A stretch of DNA of 64,000 nt from Streptomyces malachitofuscus (GTDB taxonomy: Bacteria; Actinomycetota; Actinomycetes; Streptomycetales; Streptomycetaceae): contig NZ_BMUF01000007.1 of NCBI RefSeq assembly GCF_014650055.1, positions 124,001 to 188,000 of the forward strand, in the 5' to 3' direction. The notes beneath the pieces are model-generated. The model was not told the DNA's origin. It worked only from the letters and a program-made list of their open reading frames with translations, and ran no database searches. A program made the translations under genes and the position numbers. Below, piece by piece: positions 42,341 to 50,176 of the stretch (within the stretch, counting starts at the first letter, position 1; every line of letters starts with the position of its first letter).

Positions 42341-42835
42341 ATGGCAGACCGATATCTCGAGATCTCCCTGGTCAAGCGAGGAGTCACCGGCACGGCCCGG
42401 CTGCTCGACGACCGGGCGCCGATCACCTGCGAAGCCGTCTGGAAATCTCTCCCGCTGTCCGGCGACGTCTACCACGCCAAGTACGCACGCAACGAGATCT
42501 ACGCCCTGTTCCCGCCGTTCGCGGACACCGAACCGCCCCTGGAAAACCCGACAGTCACCCCCATTCCGGGCGATCTGTGCTATTTCTCCTTCGCCGGTGC
42601 CGAGTTGGGCACCAAGGCCTACGGCTACGACCGCGAGGTCCGCCCCGGCACCACCGTCGTGGACCTGGCCCTGTTCTACGAGCGCAACAACCTGCTGCTG
42701 AACGGGGACGTCGGCTGGGTCCCGGGCATCGTCTGGGGCCAGGTGGTGGAGGGGCTCGACGCCCTGGCCGACGCGTGCAACGACCTGTGGCGCACGGGCG
42801 CGGCCGGGGAGACGCTCAGCTTCCGGCGGGCGTGA
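42341..42835 (+). CDS. DUF3830 (cyclophilin-like) protein
   Basis: A 164-residue DUF3830 protein. The run MADRYLEISLVKRGVTGTARLLDD, then PITCEAVWKSLPLSGDVYHAKYARNEIYALFP and PGDLCYFSF, is a cyclophilin-like barrel as described for this family. Members occur beside amidases and Asp/Glu-racemase-fold genes. The start ATG 42341 follows GGGGG; an in-frame ATG nine bases earlier is possible. It is divergent from ehuB (about 97 bases) and overlaps the convergent amidase gene by 20 bases at the 3' ends. The reaction is unknown. Confidence 0.85.
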   Translation: MADRYLEISLVKRGVTGTARLLDDRAPITCEAVWKSLPLSGDVYHAKYARNEIYALFPPFADTEPPLENPTVTPIPGDLCYFSFAGAELGTKAYGYDREVRPGTTVVDLALFYERNNLLLNGDVGWVPGIVWGQVVEGLDALADACNDLWRTGAAGETLSFRRA

Positions 42836-44204
42836 GGCCCTGGTACAGCGCGTGCGCCGCCCGCAGCACCAGGTCGTCCCGATGCCGGGCGGCCACCAGC
42901 TGCAGCCCGACGGGCAGCCCGTCGGCGTCGGTGCCGACGGGCACGGTCGCGGCGGGCTGCTGCGTCATGTTGAAGGGGTACGTGAACGGGGTCCAGCCCG
43001 TCCAGCGGCGGTGACCGGAACCCTTCGGCACCTCCGCCCCCGCCTCGAACGCCGTGACCGGCAGGGTCGGGGTGACCAGCAGGTCGTAGGTGTTGTGGAA
43101 GCGGCCCATCCGGCGGCCCAGGTCCATCCGCACGTCCACCGCGGCCAGGTAGTCCAGCGCCGAGAAGCGGGCACCGGCCCCGCAGATCTCCCGCAGCCCC
43201 GGGTCGAGCAGCGCCCGCTGCTCCCGGGGCAGGTGCTGGACCACCCGCGCGGCACCGGCGAACCACAGGGTGTGGAAGGCGTCCACCGGGTCGGTGAGAT
43301 CCGGGTCGGTCTCCTCGACGTAGGCGCCGAGCCCGGCCAGCCGCTCCACCGCCCGCCGTACCGCCGCCGCCACCTCCGGATCCACCCGCACCTGCCCGCC
43401 CAGCGACGGCGAGTACGCCACCCGCAGCCCGCGCACCCCGCCCGCCAGGCCCTCCGAGAAGGTCCCGGACGCGGGCCCGAGCGCCGACCAGTCCCGCGAG
43501 TCCGGCCCTCCGATCACATCCATCAGCAGGGCCGCGTCCGCCGCGTCCCGGGTCATCGGACCGACGTGCGCGAGCGTGCCGAACGCGCTCGCCGGATACA
43601 GCGGCACCCTCCCGTAGGTCGGCTTCAGCGCGAAGATCCCGCAGAACGACGCCGGGATCCGGACGCTCCCCCCGCCGTCCGTCCCCAGGGCGAGCGGTCC
43701 CGCCCCCAGCGCCACGGCCGCCGCCGCGCCCCCGCTGGATCCGCCCGCCGTACGGGCCGGGTCGTGCGGGTTGCGCGTGACGCCGTGCAGCGGGGAGTCC
43801 GTCACGCCCTTCCAGCCGAACTCGGGGGTCGTCGTCTTGCCCAGGAACACCGCGCCGTGCTCGCGCAGCCGGGCCACCGAGGGCGCGTCCTCGTCCCACC
43901 GGCCGCCCGGGTCGATCGTCCGCGAGCCCTTCAACGTCGGCGCGCCGCGCAGCAGCAGGATGTCCTTCACCGTGACCGGCACCCCGTCGAGCAGCCCGCA
44001 CGGCTCACCGCGCCGCCACCGCTCCTGTGCGGCGGCGGCCCGCTCCAGCGCGTCCTCGGCGAGCAGCCGGACGAACGCGTTCACCTCCGGCTGGATCTCC
44101 TCCGCCCGCTCCAGCGCCGCGCGGGTCACCTCCACGGGGCCGAACTCCCCGCTGCGGTACCCCTGGACGAGCCGTACGGCGGTCAGTTCGGTGAGCTCGG
44201 ACAT
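42816..44204 (-). CDS. Amidase signature family hydrolase
   Basis: A 462-residue amidase. The Ser-cisSer-Lys triad is visible: Lys80 (GVPVTVKDILL), the cis-Ser in TAGGSSGGAAAAVALG (156-157) and nucleophile Ser180 (GTDGGGSVRIPA). The C-terminal half has the usual FNMTQQPAATVPVG block. Such enzymes hydrolyse amides, ureides or N-acyl compounds. It lies 18 bases downstream of the D-2-hydroxyacid dehydrogenase gene on the same strand, in a set with the ehu-type importer, consistent with release of an amine or acid from the imported compound. The start is ATG 44202-44204. Confidence 0.92.
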   Translation of the reverse strand: MSELTELTAVRLVQGYRSGEFGPVEVTRAALERAEEIQPEVNAFVRLLAEDALERAAAAQERWRRGEPCGLLDGVPVTVKDILLLRGAPTLKGSRTIDPGGRWDEDAPSVARLREHGAVFLGKTTTPEFGWKGVTDSPLHGVTRNPHDPARTAGGSSGGAAAAVALGAGPLALGTDGGGSVRIPASFCGIFALKPTYGRVPLYPASAFGTLAHVGPMTRDAADAALLMDVIGGPDSRDWSALGPASGTFSEGLAGGVRGLRVAYSPSLGGQVRVDPEVAAAVRRAVERLAGLGAYVEETDPDLTDPVDAFHTLWFAGAARVVQHLPREQRALLDPGLREICGAGARFSALDYLAAVDVRMDLGRRMGRFHNTYDLLVTPTLPVTAFEAGAEVPKGSGHRRWTGWTPFTYPFNMTQQPAATVPVGTDADGLPVGLQLVAARHRDDLVLRAAHALYQGLTPAGS

Positions 44205-44222
44205 CCGGCCTCCTCGGAGACG

Positions 44223-45170
44223 TCAGTGACCGGGTACATACCCGCGCTGCTTGTCGACCACGTTCACCAGCGGCTCACCCGCCGCCCACCGCTCGAACAA
44301 CTCCACGAACTGCTCGCCCAGTTCGTCCCGCCAGCCGATCGTGTCCCCGCTCATGTGCGGCGACACGATCAGCCCCGGCAGCTCCCAGAGCGGGCTGTCC
44401 GGGGTGAGCGGCTCGGTCTCGAAGACGTCCAGCGCGGCGCCGGCGATCCACCGGCCGCGCAGCGCCTCGGCCAGTGCCTCCTCCACGACCAGTTGCCCCC
44501 GGCCGATGTTGACGAAGTGCGCGGACGGCTGCATCACACCGAACCGGCGGGCGTCGAACATGCCCCGCGTCCCCTCGGTCAGCGGCGCGGCGGCGATCAC
44601 CCAGTCCGCGCGGGCCAGTAGCCGGTCCAGGTCCTCCGGCCCGTGGACGCCGTCCCGCGCCGCGCGCCCGACCAGCGCCGTCGTCACCCCGAGCGCCTCC
44701 AGGGTGCCGGCGATCGCCCGGCCGATCGGCCCGGAGCCCACGACACAGGCCCGGGTCCCGGCGAGCCTGCGTGTCTCCCGATGCCGCCAGGCCCGCTCCC
44801 GCTGGAGGTCCAGCGTCCGCGGGAGGTCCTTGGCGAAGGCCAGGACGAGGGCCGCGACGTACTCGGCGATCGGCCGGTCGAAGACCCCGCGCGCGTTGGT
44901 GACCACGGTGTCCGAGGCGGCCAGTTCCGGACAGAGCAGATGGTCCACGCCCGCGCTCGCCGTGTGCACCCAGCGCGGCCGGGGACCCTCACCGGGCCAC
45001 GCCCGGCGCACCGCGTGCGAGGTGAAGTCCCACACCAGCAGCACGTCCGCGGACGGCAGCCGCTCGGCGAGCGTCGACTCGTCCGCGTGCTCGACCCTGA
45101 CCCGGCCGGTGAGCCTGCCGAGACGGGGGAGCGGATCGGCGTCCAGCACGAGCAGCGTGGGGGTGGTCAT
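44223..45170 (-). CDS. D-2-hydroxyacid dehydrogenase
   Basis: A 315-residue NAD-dependent dehydrogenase of the D-isomer 2-hydroxyacid family. Marks are VVTNARGVFDRPIAEYV, the nucleotide loop VVGSGPIGRAIAG, NIGRGQLVVEEAL with the catalytic Arg region, ALDVFETEPL (Glu) and LIVSPHMSG (His). It would interconvert a 2-keto acid and a D-2-hydroxy acid. The start is ATG 45168-45170; the frame remains open far upstream but there is antisense to the isomerase genes. It is first gene of a two-gene unit with the amidase and divergent from the isomerase pair. Confidence 0.92.
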   Translation of the reverse strand: MTTPTLLVLDADPLPRLGRLTGRVRVEHADESTLAERLPSADVLLVWDFTSHAVRRAWPGEGPRPRWVHTASAGVDHLLCPELAASDTVVTNARGVFDRPIAEYVAALVLAFAKDLPRTLDLQRERAWRHRETRRLAGTRACVVGSGPIGRAIAGTLEALGVTTALVGRAARDGVHGPEDLDRLLARADWVIAAAPLTEGTRGMFDARRFGVMQPSAHFVNIGRGQLVVEEALAEALRGRWIAGAALDVFETEPLTPDSPLWELPGLIVSPHMSGDTIGWRDELGEQFVELFERWAAGEPLVNVVDKQRGYVPGH

Positions 45171-45208
45171 GAGCCGCCGTTTCTCCGGTCCGGCCGGGGT
45201 TTTCGGGA

Positions 45209-45236
45209 CGGGATGGCAAGAGCGGGATGGCAAGAG
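45209..45236. promoter_or_regulatory. 14-bp perfect tandem repeat in divergent promoter
   Basis: CGGGATGGCAAGAG occurs twice without a gap (45209-45222, 45223-45236) between the divergent dehydrogenase and isomerase genes. It is a candidate binding site for the regulator of both units, or a local duplication. Confidence 0.5.
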
Positions 45237-45344
45237 TCTGAGATGCGCGGATTGACCACGCTCGCACCCCAACCTACCGTCGTCAACACGGGCGTTCTCG
45301 CGATCCGTTGCGTGCTCGTCTCCCAGCGTGAGGCCGGTGCTGAC

Positions 45345-46178
45345 ATGGACGTCTCCTTTCTCGGCGGTCCGGGCCCGCAGCGCGGTGTCGGTGTGGTCGC
45401 CCCCTTCGACTTCGCGCTGGACCGCGAGCTGTGGCGCTGGATACCGGACGACGTGTCGCTGCACCTCACGCGCACCCCGTACGTGCCGGTCGAGGTGAGC
45501 CTCGACCTCGCCCGGCTGGTCAGCGAGCACGAGACGCTGGGCGACGCGGTGCGCACCCTCACCGCCGTCGCGCCCGAGGTCGTGGCGTACGCCTGCACGT
45601 CGGGCAGCTTCGTCGGCGGGATCGTCGGCGAGCGCGCGATGTGCGAGGCGATGAGCCGGGCCGGAGCGGTCCCGGCGATCACCACCTCCGGCGCCCTCCT
45701 CGAGGCGCTGGTGGAACTGGACGTACGCCGGGTCGCGCTGGTCACCCCGTACACCGTGTCGGTCACCCGGGCGCTGGAGAGCTACGTCGCCCGGGCCGGT
45801 GTCACGGTCACCGGCTGCGCGTACATGGGCCTGACCCGGCACATCTGGAAGGTCACCTACCGCGAGGTGGTGGACATGGCCAGGCGGGCGGCGGTCCGCG
45901 GGCGGCTCGGCGCGGCGGACGCGCTGTTCCTGTCCTGCACCAACCTCCCGACCTACGACGTCATCCCCCAACTGGAGGCGGAACTGCGCATACCGGTCAT
46001 CTCGGCCAACCAGGTGACCATGTGGGCGGCGCTGCGCCGATTGGGTACCCGAGCGGTGGGACCGTATCAGGCGCTGATCGACGCGTCGGCGCGCTCCGGA
46101 ACCGTTCTGCCGGGCCAGACGTCCGGCTCCGTACTGCCCGACGTGCCGGAAGAGAAGCAGCAGGAAGGCTGGACATGA
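45345..46178 (+). CDS. Maleate isomerase / Asp-Glu racemase-fold enzyme (EutA-like)
   Basis: A 277-residue protein of the maleate cis-trans isomerase/arylmalonate decarboxylase/Asp-Glu racemase superfamily. Both catalytic cysteines are present: Cys84 (VAYACTSGSFVGG) and Cys198 (LFLSCTNLPTYD). GVGVVAPFDFALDRELWRW opens the first domain and ALVTPYT the second. EutA of ectoine-utilisation clusters belongs to the same group. The start ATG 45345 has only a weak ribosome site. The stop overlaps the ATG of a second, diverged family member, so both are made together and may form a heteromer. Confidence 0.88.
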   Translation: MDVSFLGGPGPQRGVGVVAPFDFALDRELWRWIPDDVSLHLTRTPYVPVEVSLDLARLVSEHETLGDAVRTLTAVAPEVVAYACTSGSFVGGIVGERAMCEAMSRAGAVPAITTSGALLEALVELDVRRVALVTPYTVSVTRALESYVARAGVTVTGCAYMGLTRHIWKVTYREVVDMARRAAVRGRLGAADALFLSCTNLPTYDVIPQLEAELRIPVISANQVTMWAALRRLGTRAVGPYQALIDASARSGTVLPGQTSGSVLPDVPEEKQQEGWT

Positions 46179-46906
46179 CCGCACTGGGATTCCTCTACCC
46201 GGGCCACTCCGCAGAGGACGACTATCCGCGTATCGAGCAGTTGCTGGGCAGCGACGTCCGGGTGGACCTGGTGCACACCGACATCGGTGAGGACGCCCAC
46301 CGGGTGGACGCGCTGCTGCAGATGGGGGCGCCCGAACGGCTCGCGGCCGGTCTTCAGCAGCTGCGTCTGTCGGGCGCGGAGGCAGTGGTGTGGGCCTGCA
46401 CCAGCGGCAGCTTCGTGCACGGCTGGGACGGCGCCCACGAGCAGGTGCGCAGCCTCGCCCTCGCGGCGGGGATGCCCGCCTCGTCCACGTCCTTCGCCTT
46501 CGTGCACGCCCTGCGGGAGATCGAGGCGCGCCGGGTCGCGGTCGGCGCCACCTACCCGGACGACGTCGCCGCCCTCTTCGCCGAGTTCCTGCGGGCCGGC
46601 GGGGCCGAGGTCACCGGCGTGCGCAGCTCCGGGATCATCACGGCCGCGGAGGTCGGCACCTGGGGCGAGGAGGAACTGTTCGCCCTGGCCCGCGCGGCCG
46701 ACACCCCCGACGCGGACGCCCTGCTCCTGCCGGACACGGCCCTGCACACCGTCGCCCACATCCCCGCCCTGGAGAAGGAGCTGGGCAAGCCCGTCCTCAC
46801 CGCCAACCAGGTCACCGCCTGGGAGTGCCTGCGCCTGACCGACCGCCGGGTGAACGCCCCCGAGCTGGGCGCGCTGTTCACCCGGGAGCCGATCGTGCAG
46901 GTGTGA
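46175..46906 (+). CDS. Second racemase-fold protein, one catalytic Cys replaced
   Basis: A 243-residue protein of the same superfamily as the preceding gene. The first catalytic Cys is kept (Cys75 in VWACTSGSFVHGW). The second, expected in an SCTNL-type loop, is replaced by Asp187 (LLLPDTALHTV). GVRSSGIITAAEVGTWG and LTANQVTAWE follow the family. It starts at an ATGA overlap with the upstream gene. It may catalyse a one-cysteine reaction such as decarboxylation or hydration, or serve as a partner subunit. Confidence 0.85.
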   Translation: MTALGFLYPGHSAEDDYPRIEQLLGSDVRVDLVHTDIGEDAHRVDALLQMGAPERLAAGLQQLRLSGAEAVVWACTSGSFVHGWDGAHEQVRSLALAAGMPASSTSFAFVHALREIEARRVAVGATYPDDVAALFAEFLRAGGAEVTGVRSSGIITAAEVGTWGEEELFALARAADTPDADALLLPDTALHTVAHIPALEKELGKPVLTANQVTAWECLRLTDRRVNAPELGALFTREPIVQV

Positions 46907-47188
46907 GGGATCTCGCATCCGGGCGTACGGTTCCGCCGAGCGCCCGCGCCGTGCCTCCGTCGCCGCCCTTGTGCGCCCCGCGGCCCGGGTAGTGACCGGT
47001 CGGGCCGCCGCGGACCGGACCCGCGGAGGGCCTCCGGCGGTGTGCCGATCGACCGGAACGGCACCATCGGCACGGCTCCGGGTCGGACGCACCCGGCGGC
47101 TCGGACGAGTCCGCGGCGGACAGGGTGAGGCTTGGGCTCCGCCCTCCCGACCGGCAGGAGCGGGCCGACCTGCCGTCCCCGCGCCGGA

Positions 47189-47220
47189 AGGGCCCCCGGC
47201 CGGAGCCGGCCGGAGGCCCT
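47189..47220 (+). terminator. Hairpin in the 390-bp gap after isomerase genes
   Basis: AGGGCC (47189-47194) pairs with GGCCCT (47215-47220), and CCGGCC (47196-47201) pairs with GGCCGG (47208-47213). This gives a 12-pair stem with one mismatch, followed by CTCTT. The rest of the 46907-47296 interval shows no supported gene. Confidence 0.6.
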
Positions 47221-47296
47221 CTTGCGTGGGCGCGGGACAATGGACGGTGGCCCGCTTTCCCGGGGGCCGAATCGCGACGTACGTGAAGGAGACGTC

Positions 47297-47662
47297 ATGG
47301 CGGAGCACACGCCGCGTCGGGACCAGCCGCGGCTACGCCCCGCGCCCCTGCTGTTCGAGCCCGCGGAGGCGGCCTCGGATCCCGAGCACTTCTTCGACCT
47401 GGAGTCGATCGAGGATCCGCGCGCGCTGCTGGAGCGGGCGACCGAGCTGACGCTCGCGTTCCGTGCCGCCGCGGACCGGGCGACGGAGTTCCAGGCGATG
47501 GCGGCGGCACAGCTCGCCGACCCCCGGCGCTTCGACCGGCTGACGCCGGCGGACATCGCGGAACGCGCCGAGTGGACCGAGGACTACGCGAAGAAGATGG
47601 TCGAGTTCGGCCGGGGCCTGATGCGGGGCGGAGAAGGTCCGGGGCACGTCGACCCCGTGTGA
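47297..47662 (+). CDS. Conserved hypothetical helical protein
   Basis: A 121-residue acidic protein. The N-terminus is basic and Pro-rich, then come PLLFEPAEAASDPEHFFDLESIEDPRALLERATEL and two long amphipathic helices (LAFRAAADRATEFQAMAAAQLADP; LTPADIAERAEWTEDYAKKMVEFG). The start ATG 47297 has GAAGGAGA upstream. The pattern suggests a small dimeric or regulatory helical protein. I do not recognise a family. Confidence 0.7.
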   Translation: MAEHTPRRDQPRLRPAPLLFEPAEAASDPEHFFDLESIEDPRALLERATELTLAFRAAADRATEFQAMAAAQLADPRRFDRLTPADIAERAEWTEDYAKKMVEFGRGLMRGGEGPGHVDPV

Positions 47663-47797
47663 GTCCCGCGTCCCGGCGCCTCCTCGAACGGGCGGGGCAT
47701 ATGCCGGGTGGGCAAGATACTCGCTCGGCCGCCCCGCCGTCACCGATTCGGGCAACTCTGCGGAACCGTTCCCTCACGACGGGTAGACGTATCCGTC

Positions 47798-48394
47798 ATG
47801 AGCAGCACACGGAATGCCTCCGACGTCAGCGGTGTCACCCCGGACGGCGCCGCCTGGCTCGCCTCGGCCGGAACGTATCCGCGCAGCACGCTCTCGCACT
47901 GGGAGGAGCGGCCGGACGCCCCGGTGGTGCTGCCCTGCGGTGTGGCCTTCGACGTGGTGAGCGCGCCCGCGGTCTTCGGTCGCCGGATGCTGGACCGGAT
48001 GTGGGAGGAGGGCCCCGGCTCGGGCCCGGTGGCGGAGTTCCGCGGCCGGATGCTGCTCTTCGCCGCGCCGGGCACGGCACAGCGCCTCCCGGTGCTCATG
48101 GAGTGGGAGGAATGGGGCGCGCGCGGCGCGCGGACGGACGGGGTCCCGCCGCTTCTCTGCCACGGCACCGGCGACGCGGTGACCGTCCCGGCCCCCACCC
48201 CCGCGGGGCGGGCCGGCGAGCCCCTGCCCACCGCCCGCTGGCTGGTCGCCCCGGACACCCGTCGTCCCTGGTTGCCGGGGCCGGAGGTACTGCTCTGGGC
48301 GGCGGTCCGGGCGGCCCGCGCGGCCGTGCGGATATCGATTTTTCCTCCCGCGGATCGTGATGCTAATGTCTACGACGTCAGCAGGCGCCGCTAG
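47798..48394 (+). CDS. Prim-Pol-like (bifunctional DNA primase/polymerase N-terminal) protein
   Basis: A 198-residue protein resembling the small Streptomyces proteins annotated as bifunctional DNA primase/polymerase, covering only a Prim-Pol-like domain. The blocks are AAWLASAGTYPRSTLSHWEERPD, VVLPCGVAFDVVSAPAVFGRRML, RGRMLLFAAPGTAQRL and WLVAPDTRRPWLPGPEVLLW. Catalytic acids typical of active Prim-Pols are not evident. The start is ATG 47798. Its stop TAG (48392-48394) lies inside the tRNA-Lys gene that begins at 48385. Confidence 0.75.
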   Translation: MSSTRNASDVSGVTPDGAAWLASAGTYPRSTLSHWEERPDAPVVLPCGVAFDVVSAPAVFGRRMLDRMWEEGPGSGPVAEFRGRMLLFAAPGTAQRLPVLMEWEEWGARGARTDGVPPLLCHGTGDAVTVPAPTPAGRAGEPLPTARWLVAPDTRRPWLPGPEVLLWAAVRAARAAVRISIFPPADRDANVYDVSRRR

Positions 48395-48458
48395 CTCAGT
48401 TGGTTAGAGCAGCTGACTCTTAATCAGCGGGTCCGGGGTTCGAGTCCCTGGCGGCGCA
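48385..48458 (+). tRNA. tRNA-Lys (anticodon CTT), copy 3
   Basis: The 74-base cloverleaf is identical to the copies at 33616 and 37270 but on the opposite strand. Its first ten bases double as the last codons and stop of the upstream CDS. A long hairpin follows seven bases later. Confidence 0.97.
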
Positions 48459-48464
48459 CGACAC

Positions 48465-48501
48465 GAAGAAGGCCCCTCGCCTCGAGCGAGGGGCCTTCTT
48501 C
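48465..48501. terminator. Long perfect hairpin after tRNA-Lys (copy 3)
   Basis: GAAGAAGGCCCCTCGC (48465-48480) pairs perfectly with GCGAGGGGCCTTCTTC (48486-48501) around a five-base loop. It sits between the plus-strand tRNA and the convergent protease gene, serving both. Confidence 0.9.
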
Positions 48502-48509
48502 GCGTCCCA

Positions 48510-49826
48510 TCACCCCGTGGTGATCTTCACCGTCCAGGCCCCCGACGCCGTACGCCCCTCCACCTCCACCCGTACGGCCTCCCCGGGCACCGTGAAGCTC
48601 TCGCCCAGGGCGACCGGCGCGTCGGCGAGCGGCGGGTAGACGGAGTCCTCCCAGCAGGCGCCGGTGCGCGGATGGGCGTCGACGACCTCGATGGGCCCGC
48701 GCCCGGAGCGGGTGTCACTGCTCACCCGGTAGACCAGCACGCCCTGCCGGCAGGCCTCCGCGTCGTTGCCGACCGGCCCGCGCGCCTCGAAGGCGAGCGC
48801 GCTGTCGGGGCCGGTGCGCACGACCGCGAGCTTGGTGCCCCGCCCCAGGCCGAAGGACGGCGCCCCCGCGGCACCGGTCACCGGTGTCCCCGGCCCCGCC
48901 CCCAGCGGCTCCAGCGTCAGCCGCACCTGCCCCGCCTCCCGCACGCACCGCACCTGCCGGGGCTCCAGCCAGCCCAGCTTCCACTTGTGCCAGCCGAAGA
49001 GGTCCGGCGCGAGCGCGAACTGGCTGCCCATCAGGTCCCAGTCGCCGACGTGCGTGTCCCAGTCGCCCTTGCCGTCCACGGGCCGGTGGTAGAGGTCGGG
49101 CAGGTCGAAGACGTGCCCGGTCTCGTGGGCGAGGACGAGCCGGTCCGGGGGGTGGTTCTCGAACACGGTGACGACCCGGCGGATGTCGGTGCCGTCGGCG
49201 CGCAGGGGCCGGTCCAGATTGACGACCTTGGTGGCGTCGGAGTCCACGCCCGGCGCGTACGGGTCGGCGACGAAGTACACGACGTCGTAGCGCGAGTAGT
49301 CGACGTGCCGGTCGGTCACGGCGAGCGCGTCGCGCAGATAGGCCGCGCGGTGGGCGACGGTCCAGTCGCGCTCTATGGCGTACGCCGTGGAGGGGCGCGG
49401 CATGCGGATCCACTGCCGCAGGGGGTGCGGGCGCAGGGTGAACCTGCCGTAGGAGGCCCGCTGGAAGAAGCGGCTGGTCGCCGGGAAGTGGTCGGCGGCG
49501 AGTTCGGCGGGCGTGGCCAGGGGACGGGAGTCGGGGAAGGACAGGAACACCATCACCGCGTCCAGCCGGCGGGCGGGGCGCGGGTAGGCGGTGTTCCAGG
49601 TGTCCAGGCCCTCGGAGTGGTGGGTGTCGGTGCGGGTGAGGGCGCACGGGGCCGCGGAGAACGGCTCGGCCACGGAGGGGACGCTCACCATCGAGGTCGC
49701 GGCGAGCGCCGACATGGTGGCGCACATCGCCGCCGTGCTGCGCATCCGGGGCCGTACACCCGAACGGCTCAACCGGTCCCGCAGTGCCTCACGGCCGAGT
49801 TCCCTCGGGGTGAGCTGACGCGGCAC
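48510..49826 (-). CDS. Secreted M6-like zinc metalloprotease
   Basis: A 438-residue protein. The long basic start ends in a hydrophobic signal-like segment (AAMCATMSALAATSMVSVPSVA). The catalytic region has the zinc motif HETGHVFDLPDLYH (His234, Glu235, His238, Asp244), then DWDLMGSQFALAPDLFGWHKWKLGWL, the M6/immune-inhibitor-A-like block with the conserved DxMG after the zinc site. A beta-rich C-terminal domain follows. The GTG start (49824-49826) is chosen because GGAGG lies seven bases upstream. It probably degrades extracellular protein. It is divergent from cdgA. Confidence 0.85.
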   Translation of the reverse strand: MPRQLTPRELGREALRDRLSRSGVRPRMRSTAAMCATMSALAATSMVSVPSVAEPFSAAPCALTRTDTHHSEGLDTWNTAYPRPARRLDAVMVFLSFPDSRPLATPAELAADHFPATSRFFQRASYGRFTLRPHPLRQWIRMPRPSTAYAIERDWTVAHRAAYLRDALAVTDRHVDYSRYDVVYFVADPYAPGVDSDATKVVNLDRPLRADGTDIRRVVTVFENHPPDRLVLAHETGHVFDLPDLYHRPVDGKGDWDTHVGDWDLMGSQFALAPDLFGWHKWKLGWLEPRQVRCVREAGQVRLTLEPLGAGPGTPVTGAAGAPSFGLGRGTKLAVVRTGPDSALAFEARGPVGNDAEACRQGVLVYRVSSDTRSGRGPIEVVDAHPRTGACWEDSVYPPLADAPVALGESFTVPGEAVRVEVEGRTASGAWTVKITTG

Positions 49827-50176
49827 GAGGACCTCCTGGAGACGGTTCGCGGAACACCGCACCCCAGACTCTGGTGATTTGTCGTACTACGCCCTGTTCA
49901 ACTGCACCGGACGGGTGAGAACGGAGGGAATCCGGGCGGGGCCGGACGGAGTCGACACCCCGTACACTCACGGAACGTCACAACTGGTCGGAGGCCCGCA
50001 TAAGCCGTCCACGCGCGGGCAGAAACGATCGAGCAGAGATGCGCGACCGTCCAGAAGGCCGGACAGTGGCTGGAAGGCCCCGGCGCGGGCCTCTATGATC
50101 GGCACACTTTCCTGGTACTGAGAGACTTTCTCGCACGGACAGCGGCGGACAGCGATCGAGTGCACTGCGGGAGCGA
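49827..50176. other. Divergent intergenic region between protease and cdgA
   Basis: 350 bases with no supported gene; the one open plus-strand frame (49879-50121) has no ribosome site or protein-like composition. It must hold promoters of both flanking genes. I looked for a BldD-type site before cdgA and found only partial matches near 49970-49985. Confidence 0.45.

Noticed and set aside
44223..46184. Extension of the hydroxyacid dehydrogenase frame to 653 codons
   Set aside because: The upstream half is antisense to the two isomerase genes and has no family similarity; the ATG at 45170 fits the family start.
49879..50121. 80-codon plus-strand frame in the protease-cdgA gap
   Set aside because: No ribosome site, mixed composition, no recognisable motif.
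49827..50176. BldD operator upstream of cdgA
   Set aside because: Expected from the biology of cdgA, but only partial matches to the BldD consensus could be found by eye.
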